A DNA stretch of 64,000 nt from Opisthocomus hoazin. Taxonomy: Eukaryota; Chordata; Aves; Opisthocomiformes; Opisthocomidae. The translations under genes and the position numbers were made by a program. The DNA lies in the NCBI RefSeq assembly GCF_030867145.1, contig NC_134433.1, positions 13,653,216 to 13,717,215 of the forward strand. The letters are read 5' to 3'. Under the pieces are notes generated by a model, which was not told the DNA's origin, did not search any database, and saw nothing but the letters and a program-made list of their open reading frames with translations. Positions 13,301-19,600 of the stretch are shown here, one piece after another; the first letter of the stretch is position 1, and the number at the start of each line of letters is the position of its first letter.

Positions 13301-15720
13301 GTCGGGGGACGCTGGAGGTAGCCGACAGCCCGCCTGCTGCGCGGGACGGGTCGGCTCGCAGGGCCCTGCCCCGCGAACCCACCCCCAAATCCCGCACCCA
13401 CTCTGCTTTTCCAACCCAAAGCAAAAAAAGGGACCGGGCCACAAACCACTCAGCCCGTGCTCTCTCCCTCCCAGCCCCGCAAGCAGGGCCAGGAACGGTC
13501 ATCGATGACGGGCGGCTCCTGCACCAGCAGCACCGCCCGCCCGCCTCGCGCTCAGGAGACAGCACCCAGCTCCTCCTCGTGGCTTGTGACGCCGGTCAGG
13601 TGAGATCACACTCCTCTGGTGACCAACTACAGAAATGATCCCTGAAAGTATAGTCTTAACCTCACCTCCCCGCCGCGCCCGGGCCCACCGCCACGCACCG
13701 CCCTCTACCGCACGGACACCCGCAGCACCCACCCGTGGCAACGCGCCGCCGCCCCCCCCGCGCTCCCGCCGCCCGCCGGCCGCCGCGGAACCGGGACCCG
13801 CCACCCACGGCCCCGCTCCGCCACCCACGCCAGCGCCGTGGGGGGGCGGCGGGCAGGACACGCCCCCTCGTTTGCATCTTCTGCCTCGGACACCCAATCA
13901 GACGCGCCGCTCGCAGCCTGAGGCAGCGCGGCTCCGCCTCCGCTCGCCCTCGCGCAGCCGCCTCACCGCTCCGCACCGGGGGTCCGTCCGGCAGCGCTGC
14001 GGCCGCAGTTCGCGGGCGCCCACCGAAGCCGCGCCGAAACCGCTCTCTGCGCGCCGTTGCCCCCTTAGCAGGCGCAGACCGGGGCCGGAGCGCCGTGGCA
14101 CGGCTGACCCAATGTCAGCAGCGAGCCCACTCGGCTCTGAGCGGAGCTGGGGCGGCCCCCGGGGTCCCTCTGCCCCACCACTCTGCGCCAAGATCGAGCA
14201 GCGTCTGCCTGACCCCCTCCAACGCGCGACGCCCGCGGCTCCAGAGCCACCCGGCCTTCCACGCACCGCGCAGCGCGACGGGAAGAGGGCAGCGCGCTCC
14301 CCAGCCCCAGCGCGCTCCCCGCCCCTCCCCGAGAGCACCTAAACTGCGCAGCGCCCGTAGCTGTCTGCGACTCGGACTCTGCCGCAGCACAAACTCCGCG
14401 CCCTCCCCGGCGGGCACTGGTGGGCAAAACCCTCATCTGTCTTTGAGACCACTACAAAAAAATAGGACCGGGCCACAAACCACTCAGCCCGTGCTCTCTC
14501 CCTCCCAGCCCCGCAAGCAGGGCCAGGAACGGTCATCGATGACGGGCGGCTCCTGCACCAGCAGCACCGCCCGCCCGCCTCGCGCTCAGGAGACAGCACC
14601 CAGCTCCTCCTCGTGGCTTGTGACGCCGGTCAGGTGAGATCACACTCCTCTGGTGACCAACTACAGAAATGATCCCTGAAAGTATAGTCTTAACCTCACC
14701 TCCCCGCCGCGCCCGGGCCCACCGCCACGCACCGCCCTCTACCGCACGGACACCCGCAGCACCCACCCGTGGCAACGCGCCGCCGCCCCCCCCGCGCTCC
14801 CGCCGCCCGCCGGCCGCCGCGGAACCGGGACCCGCCACCCACGGCCCCGCTCCGCCACCCTCGCCAGCGCCGAGCGGGGCCGCAAGCGGGACACGCCCCC
14901 TCATTTGCATCTTCTGCCCCGGACGCCCAATCAGACGCGCCGCTCGCAGGCAGCGGCGGCGCGGGTCAGCTCCCGCCTCGAGCTGCGCAGCCCCGCGGCG
15001 CGCAGGGCCCCGGCTGCAGCGGCTCCTGCGGGGCCCCGCGCACCCCCCCCCCCCCCCCCCGCAACTCGGGCAGCCCCACCGTACGCACCCAGCGACCAGC
15101 GCCGGAAAGACGGCACACCTCCGGGGACAGCAGGGCTACCGAAGTTCTTGGTAGCGGCAACGAAATAGAACTGCATCGAACATGATGTTTCATTTACAAA
15201 ACTACCTCTTCCCTTGCGTTTAAAAATCCAGGTGTCGGAAATACCAGCGTCTAAGCCACACCTTACACATTCTGCAACTGGAGTTAAAACTCCATTTAAA
15301 GCATATATTCCTAAAGTTGACTTCTAGAATTTTACTTTTACTATGTCAATCATTTCCTTAGGACACCTTACAACTAAAAGCTTGGTTTTCAGTTTACTTC
15401 TTTTCATACATTTTTTGATTCAGTAATTGGTGCCACTTACCAGAAAAGGCCAACTATAATACATTTAGCAAACATACTTCACTCACAAAACTGAATTGTA
15501 TAGACAATATGCTATTTTTTTGCCACAAATATGAGCATACAGGAGAAATTAAAACTTATCTGCCAGTACTTGTCCGAGGTTAGCTTTTACCTTTTTTCAG
15601 CAGCTTCTTCACTTTCACATAGTTCCCTTGCCTGACAAACTCATGCAGCTGAGCTTCCAGGGAGTCACCTTTCATCCTTCCAAGCTGGACTGGGCAGGGA
15701 ATTGGGAGAGCATGAGCCAT
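374..15720 (-). CDS. TEX14: TEX14, intercellular bridge forming factor (13 coding exons visible, 3' part outside window)
   Basis: Coding exons, 5' to 3' on the minus strand: 15720-15591, 9667-9553, 9256-9091, 8319-8183, 7527-7446, 6945-6815, 5979-5866, 5438-5315, 4501-4323, 3142-2991, 2171-1981, 1757-1620 (or 1607), 1351-374. They join in one frame for about 879 codons. Order: ankyrin repeats (about residues 45-150), a kinase-like domain (about 245-507), and an acidic region with a GPPSSDY motif. The kinase is degenerate: the HRD aspartate is serine (HRS) and the DFG motif reads N-L-E, while the VTVK lysine and SPE (APE-like) motif remain. From family knowledge, TEX14 localises to germ-cell intercellular bridges and blocks abscission by binding CEP55. 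Human TEX14 is about 1,500 residues, so several hundred C-terminal residues should lie left of base 1. It is head-to-head with RAD51C. Intron 1 hosts four U3 snoRNA genes. The gene identity is very secure; the exon 12/13 junction and the 3' limit are less so. Confidence 0.94.
497..517 (-). other. TEX14: CEP55-binding GPPxxxY motif of TEX14
   Basis: Seven codons reading G-P-P-S-S-D-Y inside exon 13. In mammals this motif competes with ALIX and TSG101 for CEP55 and so keeps the intercellular bridge open. The motif is read directly; the function is from family knowledge. Confidence 0.85.
1620..1757 (-). CDS. TEX14: TEX14 coding exon 12 (3' limit ambiguous, 1607 possible)
   Basis: The acceptor ends at 1758. 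Encodes [17 protein letters not shown], then [13 protein letters not shown]. Two donors are in reach: GTAACT after base 1620 (phase 0, joins exon 13 at 1351) and the stronger GTGAGT after base 1607 (phase 1, would join at 1320). The phase-0 pair is preferred because the acceptor at 1352 has the better pyrimidine run. Confidence 0.75.
1981..2171 (-). CDS. TEX14: TEX14 coding exon 11 (end of kinase-like domain)
   Basis: 191 bp with a TTGCAG acceptor and a GTGACT donor. Encodes [33 protein letters not shown] and [13 protein letters not shown]. This closely matches the end of the vertebrate TEX14 kinase-like region. It ends in phase 0. Confidence 0.93.
2991..3142 (-). CDS. TEX14: TEX14 coding exon 10 (kinase-like C-lobe)
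   Basis: 152 bp with a TGTAG acceptor and a GTATAT donor. Encodes [18 protein letters not shown] and [16 protein letters not shown], the APE-like and alphaF region. An open frame runs on past the donor, but only the spliced frame joins exon 11 and its conserved LPWKGLED segment. Confidence 0.92.
4323..4501 (-). CDS. TEX14: TEX14 coding exon 9 (degenerate catalytic loop)
   Basis: 179 bp with a polypyrimidine-CAG acceptor and a GTAAAG donor. Encodes [18 protein letters not shown], then GFIHRS and LCNLEYMIE. The catalytic HRD is HRS, and N-L-E stands where DFG is expected. This argues against classical phosphotransfer and fits the known pseudokinase status of TEX14. Confidence 0.93.
5315..5438 (-). 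CDS. TEX14: TEX14 coding exon 8 (kinase-like domain)
   Basis: 124 bp with a TTTGCAG acceptor and a GTAACT donor. Encodes [16 protein letters not shown] and [19 protein letters not shown], the beta4-beta5 and hinge-like part of the fold. It ends in phase 0. Confidence 0.92.
5866..5979 (-). CDS. TEX14: TEX14 coding exon 7 (start of kinase-like domain)
   Basis: 114 bp with a TTGTAG acceptor and a GTAAG donor. Encodes [11 protein letters not shown], in which VTVK holds the lysine equivalent to the kinase ATP-binding lysine, followed by [15 protein letters not shown]. Confidence 0.92.
6815..6945 (-). CDS. TEX14: TEX14 coding exon 6
   Basis: 131 bp with a TTTCAG acceptor and a GTAAG donor. Encodes [16 protein letters not shown], then VVQADDEP and GPYMIMT, which lie just before the kinase-like fold in TEX14. 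Confidence 0.92.
7285..7335 (-). mobile_element. CR1 LINE 3'-end fragment
   Basis: A short stretch with the block GGTTGGAAGGGACCT preceded by AGAATCACGGAATG. This is the reverse complement of the typical avian CR1 3' terminus. It lies in TEX14 intron 5. Only about 50 bp remains, consistent with a 5'-truncated and decayed copy. Confidence 0.75.
7446..7527 (-). CDS. TEX14: TEX14 coding exon 5
   Basis: 82 bp with a TTAG acceptor and a GTAAG donor. Encodes a short linker ending NFYSFGFGK, a conserved TEX14 segment. Phase closes to 0. Confidence 0.92.
8183..8319 (-). CDS. TEX14: TEX14 coding exon 4
   Basis: 137 bp with a CTAG acceptor and a GTAAGA donor. Encodes [17 protein letters not shown] and ends SRFGGLVQG. 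This links the ankyrin block to the kinase-like domain and matches the vertebrate orthologue. Confidence 0.92.
9091..9256 (-). CDS. TEX14: TEX14 coding exon 3 (ankyrin repeats)
   Basis: 166 bp, from a CAG acceptor to a GTATGT donor. It continues the ankyrin block ([27 protein letters not shown]) and ends in phase 0 after a KESSAQ segment. Confidence 0.93.
9553..9667 (-). CDS. TEX14: TEX14 coding exon 2 (ankyrin repeat)
   Basis: 115 bp between a TAG acceptor and a GTTAAG donor. It encodes an ankyrin-type unit ([12 protein letters not shown], then [12 protein letters not shown]). The joins on both sides keep one reading frame with exons 1 and 3. Confidence 0.93.
10047..10062 (-). terminator. 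Weak 3'-box-like element, U3 copy 1
   Basis: Minus-strand GTTTTTGAAAACAAAT lies about 29 bp past the RNA 3' end. It fits the start of the snRNA 3'-box consensus (GTTTN0-3AAARNNAGA) but not its last bases. Confidence 0.5.
10091..10303 (-). ncRNA. SNORD3: U3 small nucleolar RNA, copy 1
   Basis: 213 nt, minus strand, 5' end at 10303. U3 is a box C/D snoRNA that base-pairs with the 5' ETS and 18S part of pre-rRNA and nucleates the small-subunit processome in the nucleolus. Visible landmarks: the 5' AAGACTATACTTTCAGGGAT (box A'/A, nt 4-27), a C'-like CCACGAGGA near nt 77-85, box B GAGCGCGAGGC near nt 105-115, box C-like TCGATGA near nt 153-159, box D CTGA at nt 205-208, and 3' terminal GAGTGGT. 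Length is close to human U3 (217 nt). Its promoter is at 10304-10542 and a 3'-box-like element at 10047-10062. By eye it is identical to the other three copies. It sits in TEX14 intron 1, same strand, about 420 bp upstream of exon 2 in TEX14 order. Confidence 0.95.
10304..10542 (-). promoter_or_regulatory. U3 copy 1 promoter (PSE-like block, octamer, CCAAT)
   Basis: Plus-strand ATTTGCAT at 10514-10521 is the reverse of the ATGCAAAT octamer (Oct-1/SNAPc distal element), with CCAAT at 10538-10542. A block at 10343-10365 (-40 to -62), identical in all four copies, sits where the proximal sequence element belongs. No TATA is seen, as expected for a Pol II snRNA-type promoter. Confidence 0.85.
10560..11234. 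other. GC-rich spacer between U3 copies 1 and 2
   Basis: No gene seen. A degenerate motif (CGGTTTCT followed by C/T then AGCCCC) recurs near 10938, 11056 and 11163, suggesting an old tandem repeat of about 110-120 bp. A stretch near 10680-10785 resembles 12968-13105, so part of this spacer was also duplicated. Confidence 0.55.
11235..11574. repeat. Duplicated U3 3' flank, unit A
   Basis: About 340 bp nearly identical to 13106-13444, with only a few substitutions and small indels seen. With the following U3 gene and promoter the duplicated block extends to about 12093. No coding function: long open frames here are by-products of high GC. Confidence 0.88.
11531..11544 (-). terminator. 3'-box-like element, U3 copy 2
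   Basis: Minus-strand GTTGGAAAAGCAGA, about 31 bp past the RNA end. One mismatch to the snRNA 3'-box consensus. Such boxes direct Integrator-dependent 3' end formation. Confidence 0.7.
11575..11787 (-). ncRNA. SNORD3: U3 small nucleolar RNA, copy 2
   Basis: 213 nt with all U3 boxes as in copy 1, and no base difference seen. The 5' end is at 11787 and the 3' GAGTGGT ends at 11575. The 3'-box-like match at 11531-11544 is close to consensus. Its 3' flank (11235-11574) is nearly identical to that of copy 3, showing that these two copies share a recent segmental duplication. The upstream spacer differs from copy 1 beyond about -305. Confidence 0.95.
11788..12029 (-). promoter_or_regulatory. U3 copy 2 promoter (PSE-like block, octamer, CCAAT)
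   Basis: Octamer ATTTGCAT at 12001-12008, CCAAT at 12025-12029, PSE-like block at 11827-11849. Spacing to the RNA start matches the other copies to within a few bases although the intervening GC-rich sequence differs. Confidence 0.85.
12094..12369. other. Unique spacer upstream of U3 copy 2
   Basis: Similarity to the copy 1 upstream region stops near 12093. The sequence that follows is GC-rich at first, then mixed. No gene or repeat family was recognised. Confidence 0.5.
12370..12971 (+). mobile_element. Candidate solo LTR of an endogenous retrovirus
   Basis: About 600 bp of non-GC-rich sequence inside the U3 cluster. It opens with TGTTGGGAAAT, has a TATA-like GGTATAAGAACC near 12825, then an AAAGCATTACTG segment near 12898 of the kind seen around LTR polyadenylation sites, and ends near CATCA where similarity to U3 spacer resumes. 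No internal viral genes are present and no clear target-site duplication was seen, so both boundaries are approximate. It could instead be ordinary unique sequence. Confidence 0.35.
13106..13444. repeat. Duplicated U3 3' flank, unit B
   Basis: Partner of 11235-11574. The similarity continues through U3 copy 3 and its promoter to about 13920. Confidence 0.88.
13402..13415 (-). terminator. 3'-box-like element, U3 copy 3
   Basis: Same GTTGGAAAAGCAGA as copy 2, about 30 bp past the RNA end, inside the duplicated 3' flank. Confidence 0.7.
13445..13657 (-). ncRNA. SNORD3: U3 small nucleolar RNA, copy 3
   Basis: 213 nt, 5' end at 13657, same boxes and, by eye, the same bases as the other copies. 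The promoter octamer has one substitution (GTTTGCAT on the plus strand rather than ATTTGCAT). The 3' flank duplicates that of copy 2. The gene seems intact; the octamer change may lower its promoter strength. Confidence 0.95.
13658..13898 (-). promoter_or_regulatory. U3 copy 3 promoter (variant octamer)
   Basis: The octamer position 13870-13877 reads GTTTGCAT, one base off consensus. CCAAT is at 13894-13898 and the PSE-like block at 13697-13719. Otherwise the layout equals that of copies 1, 2 and 4. Confidence 0.8.
13920..14435. other. GC-rich spacer between U3 copies 3 and 4
   Basis: Very GC- and CpG-rich, with no gene recognised. Open frames on both strands reflect composition. Unlike the other spacers it shows no obvious partner in the cluster. 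Confidence 0.55.
14436..14449 (-). terminator. 3'-box-like element, U3 copy 4
   Basis: Minus-strand GTCTCAAAGACAGA fits the 3'-box pattern (GTYT, short spacer, AAARNNAGA) and lies about 30 bp past the RNA end, although the flank around it is unrelated to those of copies 2 and 3. Confidence 0.7.
14479..14691 (-). ncRNA. SNORD3: U3 small nucleolar RNA, copy 4
   Basis: 213 nt, 5' end at 14691, the copy nearest TEX14 exon 1. Same boxes and bases as copies 1-3. It has a consensus octamer and CCAAT upstream, and the best 3'-box match of the four (14436-14449). Its 3' spacer (about 13930-14435) shows no clear similarity to those of the other copies. Confidence 0.95.
14692..14931 (-). promoter_or_regulatory. 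U3 copy 4 promoter (PSE-like block, octamer, CCAAT)
   Basis: Octamer ATTTGCAT at 14903-14910, CCAAT at 14927-14931, PSE-like block at 14731-14753. Sequence between PSE and octamer is very close to that of copy 3. Confidence 0.85.
15043..15060. repeat. C18 homopolymer run
   Basis: Eighteen consecutive C on the plus strand upstream of U3 copy 4. It may be length-polymorphic and prone to assembly error. Confidence 0.9.
15061..15590. other. 5' part of TEX14 intron 1
   Basis: Returns to ordinary AT-rich composition after about 15170. No exon or repeat was recognised between the U3 cluster and TEX14 exon 1. Confidence 0.55.
15591..15720 (-). CDS. TEX14: TEX14 coding exon 1 (start codon)
   Basis: ATG at 15720-15718 (minus) opens [14 protein letters not shown], then a segment ([22 protein letters not shown]) that closely matches the vertebrate TEX14 N-terminus as I recall it. 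The donor GTAAAAG follows at 15590. The exon is 130 bp and ends in phase 1. The start is chosen because it aligns with the start of the mammalian protein. Confidence 0.93.
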
Positions 15721-16508
15721 CTTCTTTCCTCAAGAACTAGGAAAAGGTATGAAATCTCACCAAGATGCAAGAATGCCGTAGTTCCAAGAACTTATGTTAA
15801 CTTCAAGACCTTCGGTAGCCGACACCAGCAGGTCTGGCTCTTTCCTCTGGACAAACCCCAAGACGGAGGGTGAACGCGACCTCTCTCTCCCCTGACCGCC
15901 CTCTGAGGCCAGGCCTCCCGGCCACACAGCCGATAAGTGGCTCCGTTAGCGGGCAAGGCCAGCCCGAGGGGAAACAGGGAGGGAAAAGGCGGAGGCGATG
16001 GCCGGGGGATGGCAGAAACACCCCTCAAGCCCGCCAGGTGCATGGGCCTCTGCAGCTGGATGAAGGCAGGACAAAGCCAGCACCGCTCCCGGGCCAGGGC
16101 TGCTCAGGCCCAGCAGCCCGGCGGCTGCTTCTGACCCACAACCGCCCCTCCCGCACACGGCCCCCTCACCCGCCTCAGCGGCACGCGGACACCTCCCAGC
16201 GCATGCGCGGCCGGCGGTTCGCGCCCTCAGCTCGGCGCGGGGCGGTCCCGGGCCGTGAGGGGCGGGGCGGGGGGGCGGTCCCTGGCCGTGAGGGGCGGGG
16301 GGGTGGACGGTCCCGGGCTGTGAGGGGCGGGGCGAGGGGCGGTCTCGGGCCGTGAGGGGCGGGGCGAAGGGCGGTCCCGGGCCGTGAGAGGCGGGGCGGG
16401 GGGCGGTCCCTGGCCGTGAGGGGCGGGGGGTGGGCGGTCCCGGGCCGTGAGGGGCGGGGCGGGGGGCGGTCCCGGGCTGTGAGGGGCGCGGCGCGGCGCG
16501 GCGGCGGG
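15721..16508. promoter_or_regulatory. Head-to-head promoter region of TEX14 (-) and RAD51C (+)
   Basis: Only 788 bp separate the two start codons. The right part (about 15850 onward) is a CpG island with many GGGCGG GC boxes (Sp1/KLF type) and no convincing TATA. In mammals TEX14 and RAD51C are also divergent neighbours. The transcription starts cannot be placed from the sequence. Confidence 0.8.
16238..16490 (+). repeat. GC-box minisatellite in the shared promoter
   Basis: About eight copies of a unit of about 30-35 bp, each with a GGTCCCGGGCYGTGAGGGGC core and a GGGGCGGGG GC box. It ends about 20 bp before the RAD51C start codon. Units vary slightly, for example CCTGG for CCCGGG, and GAGAGGC in unit 5. 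Confidence 0.9.
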
Positions 16509-16626
16509 ATGCAGCGGGAGGTAGGCGGACTGCCTCTGGCCCCCGCGCTGCGGGCCCGGCTCGTCGCCGCCGGCTTCCAGACGGCGCAGGAGCTGCTAGA
16601 GACCGGCCCCTGCGGGCTGAGCAAAG
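16509..16626 (+). CDS. RAD51C: RAD51C exon 1 (start codon)
   Basis: ATG after a GCGGCGGG context opens [18 protein letters not shown] and ends CGLSK plus one base. The donor is GTACCG. It encodes the start of the small helical N-terminal domain. No equivalent of the human residues before MQRD is seen with a start codon. Confidence 0.93.
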
Positions 16627-19600
16627 GTACCGGCCGCCGCACCCGCAGGCCGCCCGCCGGGCATCCCATCCCCCCGCCCCCCCCCCCCCCGCGCAGCCGT
16701 TCCCAGCCGCGGAACCCTGGCAGCGGGTCTTTAGCGAGGGCGGGGGGCGAGCTGGGTTTCACGGAGTAGGGCAGCGGGGCCGTGCTGGGGTGCAGCTCCC
16801 CGCAGAAGACGGACACAGCAAGTATTGAACGACTCGCGTGTGCGCGGGAAGAAAAACAACAAACAACACCCCCCCCCCCCCGATTCTGAGCGAAGATCCT
16901 TCTTGCACTGAGCGATCGGAGTAAATGGGATAGCAGAGGATTCTGTCCTTCTCGTTCCTCTGCTTCCCCCACCCCTACAGGCTTTGAACAAAATACACTT
17001 CTGTGAAGTCAGAAAGTTGCCTTTTCAAGGCGCTCAAATAAGGTTTGCGCAGCCATTGTAAGAAGCGCGTCGTGATTTTGACCATTAGTAGATTTGTTAC
17101 CCGTGATTGTACACAGTAATAGTTTTGCCTTGAGGAGCAAAGTGAAGTAGCCCGATGCTGACAGCCGGGGGTGTGTAGGGACAGACACACAGCTATATGC
17201 AGGTGCCTCGTCGCTGTTAGTCTGCGTTTCAGATCTTAAAATAATGCGTAAGGTGCTCAGCCCTGGAATAACCCTGAGAATTCAGAGCGCGATCTGCCGC
17301 TGTCACTGACCAGTCTGCAGCCGGACTTCTGCCACAGCACCTTACTTGCTTCGGATGAAGTGAACGCGATGGCGCGTTCCGTGCAGAAAGGGGAATTGCT
17401 CCGTCAGGTCCCACGCGCGTCTGTGAGCAGCAGTTCTGATTTTTCTATTTGCAGATGGCTTACTGTCACCTGAATTCTGAACGCAGGGCATCGTTGCTCT
17501 GAGTTCTTTTGAAAATCACCTCATCGGTTCCGGAGATGTTGGCAAGCTGTGTGTGTCGTTGTACTAAAAGGATTTATATTTTTATGCTACACTGCAGAAT
17601 GATCAGGTTCTGTCAAACAAGTTGAATTACCTCTTCATACTTTAAATAAATTACTGTTTATAAAATAAAGTAGCTTTTCATGGTTTTGACTCTTCTAGAG
17701 ATTGGAATCTCCAAAGAAGAGGCACTGGCAGCGTTGGAGGTTGTGAGGCAGGAGTGTCACGGGGACGCAGCGAGGGCTGCTGGGGGCTCAGGCACCACCA
17801 GGAAGTGCACGGCACTCGAACTTCTGGAGGAGGAGCAAGCCCAGGGCTTCATCATCACCTTCTGTTCAGCCCTAGACAATATTCTGGGAGGTGGTGTGCA
17901 GCTAACAAAAATCACCGAGATCTGTGGAGCACCTGGTGCTGGGAAAACACAGCTATGGTATTTTATTTATAGATTACTTTTGTGCAACTGTGAATCAGTT
18001 TTCTTTGTTTAATTTGACTATGAAGCGAGTTTATTTTTCTTGTTGTCATGACTGCAGTCTCTGATTCTTCTACAGCATTATAAATCTCATCATGACAATG
18101 GCTGTACTGCTTCCTGTTCTGTGTATTGCTCAGCAGAAATGTCACTTTAGGAGTGAGTTTGGAGGGGAGAGCTTTGTGATGTGAATATTTACCTTTTCTT
18201 CTGTTTCCCCTGGCAGTATGCAGCTGGCAGTAGACGTGCAGATCCCCGAATGCTTTGGGGGCGTAGCTGGAGAAGCCGTGTTCATTGATACGGAAGGAAG
18301 TTTTATGGTAGACAGAGTAGTGGACATCGCAGCTGCCTGTGTGCAGCACTGCCAGCTCATTGCTGAAGCTCATCAGGAAGAAGGTACGTTGCTAAGTCTC
18401 TGCCTAATGGGCTAGGATCTGAGTGAAACGAGTGTCTCGTAGGCTGCAGTTCTGCACTTTGAGGGTTTCAGCAGCAGCGCTGGCATAAGGAGTTCTCGCT
18501 GCCAGCCTTTCATCTCCACCTGCATCATACCCCGAACTGCGTCAGTGTGTGGAGCCATGCTGCAGATTGAGCTGATCTGCTTTAAGAGTAATTATTTTTC
18601 TGCATGAGGAGCAGCAGAATTTCTTATGGCAGTGTTGCTGTTGAAGCCCCATATTGTAAAACTGTAGCTGGAATTCTGCTCCTTCATAAGGTCAATATAG
18701 CCAGGTTGCATTTAATGAATAGTTTTGTTCTGTAAGTCGTGTGTTGGGGATACTGACACAAGTTTTCTGTTACTCTTAGAGCATTTTATGCAGCAAACTT
18801 CTGTTTGAATAGAGGTAAAGGCCACCATATTAAATGAGCTACTGCCTGTACTTTAAACAATGGGTGATTAATACTGACTGTTGTCCTCTGGTGGTGTTCT
18901 GGCTTGAAAATGATTTACTGGAAAAGTTATTTTTTCAGAAATACATTTTTCATATTTGGAGCGCTCCCTTGGAGGCTCTGCTATATTTATGGGCAAATGC
19001 TGAGATAGCATCTGCTCACCACCTTCTTGACTTTCAAGCCAGATGGAAGTTATGTTTCCCACACTCTTTACCTCGACTGTTTCTGTTTCTGAGGGTTTTG
19101 CTGTTGCTATATGTGGAAGACATAGTTTGGTAGAATGATGAAAGTAGCAATATGCTAGTACAGACTTCTGACTCATTTACTCATCTATTTATTTGTTCTC
19201 AGATCATCTAAAAGCTTTGGAGACTTTCTCTCTTGAAAGTGTCCTTTCTCACATATATTACTTCCGTTGCCGTGACTACATAGAGCTTCTTGCACAGGTC
19301 TACCTCCTCCCAGACTTTCTTTCAGAGCATTCAAAGGTAAGGGTTATTGCAGACGTAGCAGAAGGTATGACTCATCTTCACAGTAAAGATTTTCAGGGAT
19401 ACTAATCCGGTAAAATAGGAGTAACACAAGTAACACCTTAGTACTTCATCAGCTTGGCAGTAGTATATTGGCTGAGTACAACTGTAAAGCTTGCTTGTTT
19501 GCTTTTGCATTCCCATCTCGATCTCGACTCTTGAGAGTAATTTGCTTTTGCTACCACTGCTGCCATCATCCTGAATCTCCACTCTGAGGGGAGGATACTG

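Noticed and set aside
10049-15185. Many long open frames on both strands in the U3 region, rich in Arg, Pro, Ala and Gly
   Set aside because: They arise from very high GC with few stop codons, overlap the U3 RNAs and their promoters on both strands, repeat with the duplicated units, and resemble no protein family.
15870-16972. Long repetitive open frames across the TEX14/RAD51C promoter
   Set aside because: They translate a GC-box minisatellite. Only the short RAD51C exon 1 frame (16509-16626) continues across a splice site into a known protein.
17958-18012. RAD51C exon 2 read-through frame
   Set aside because: It ends in a stop after 18 residues unrelated to RAD51C. The GT at 17958 joined to exon 3 gives the conserved CMQLAVDVQ.
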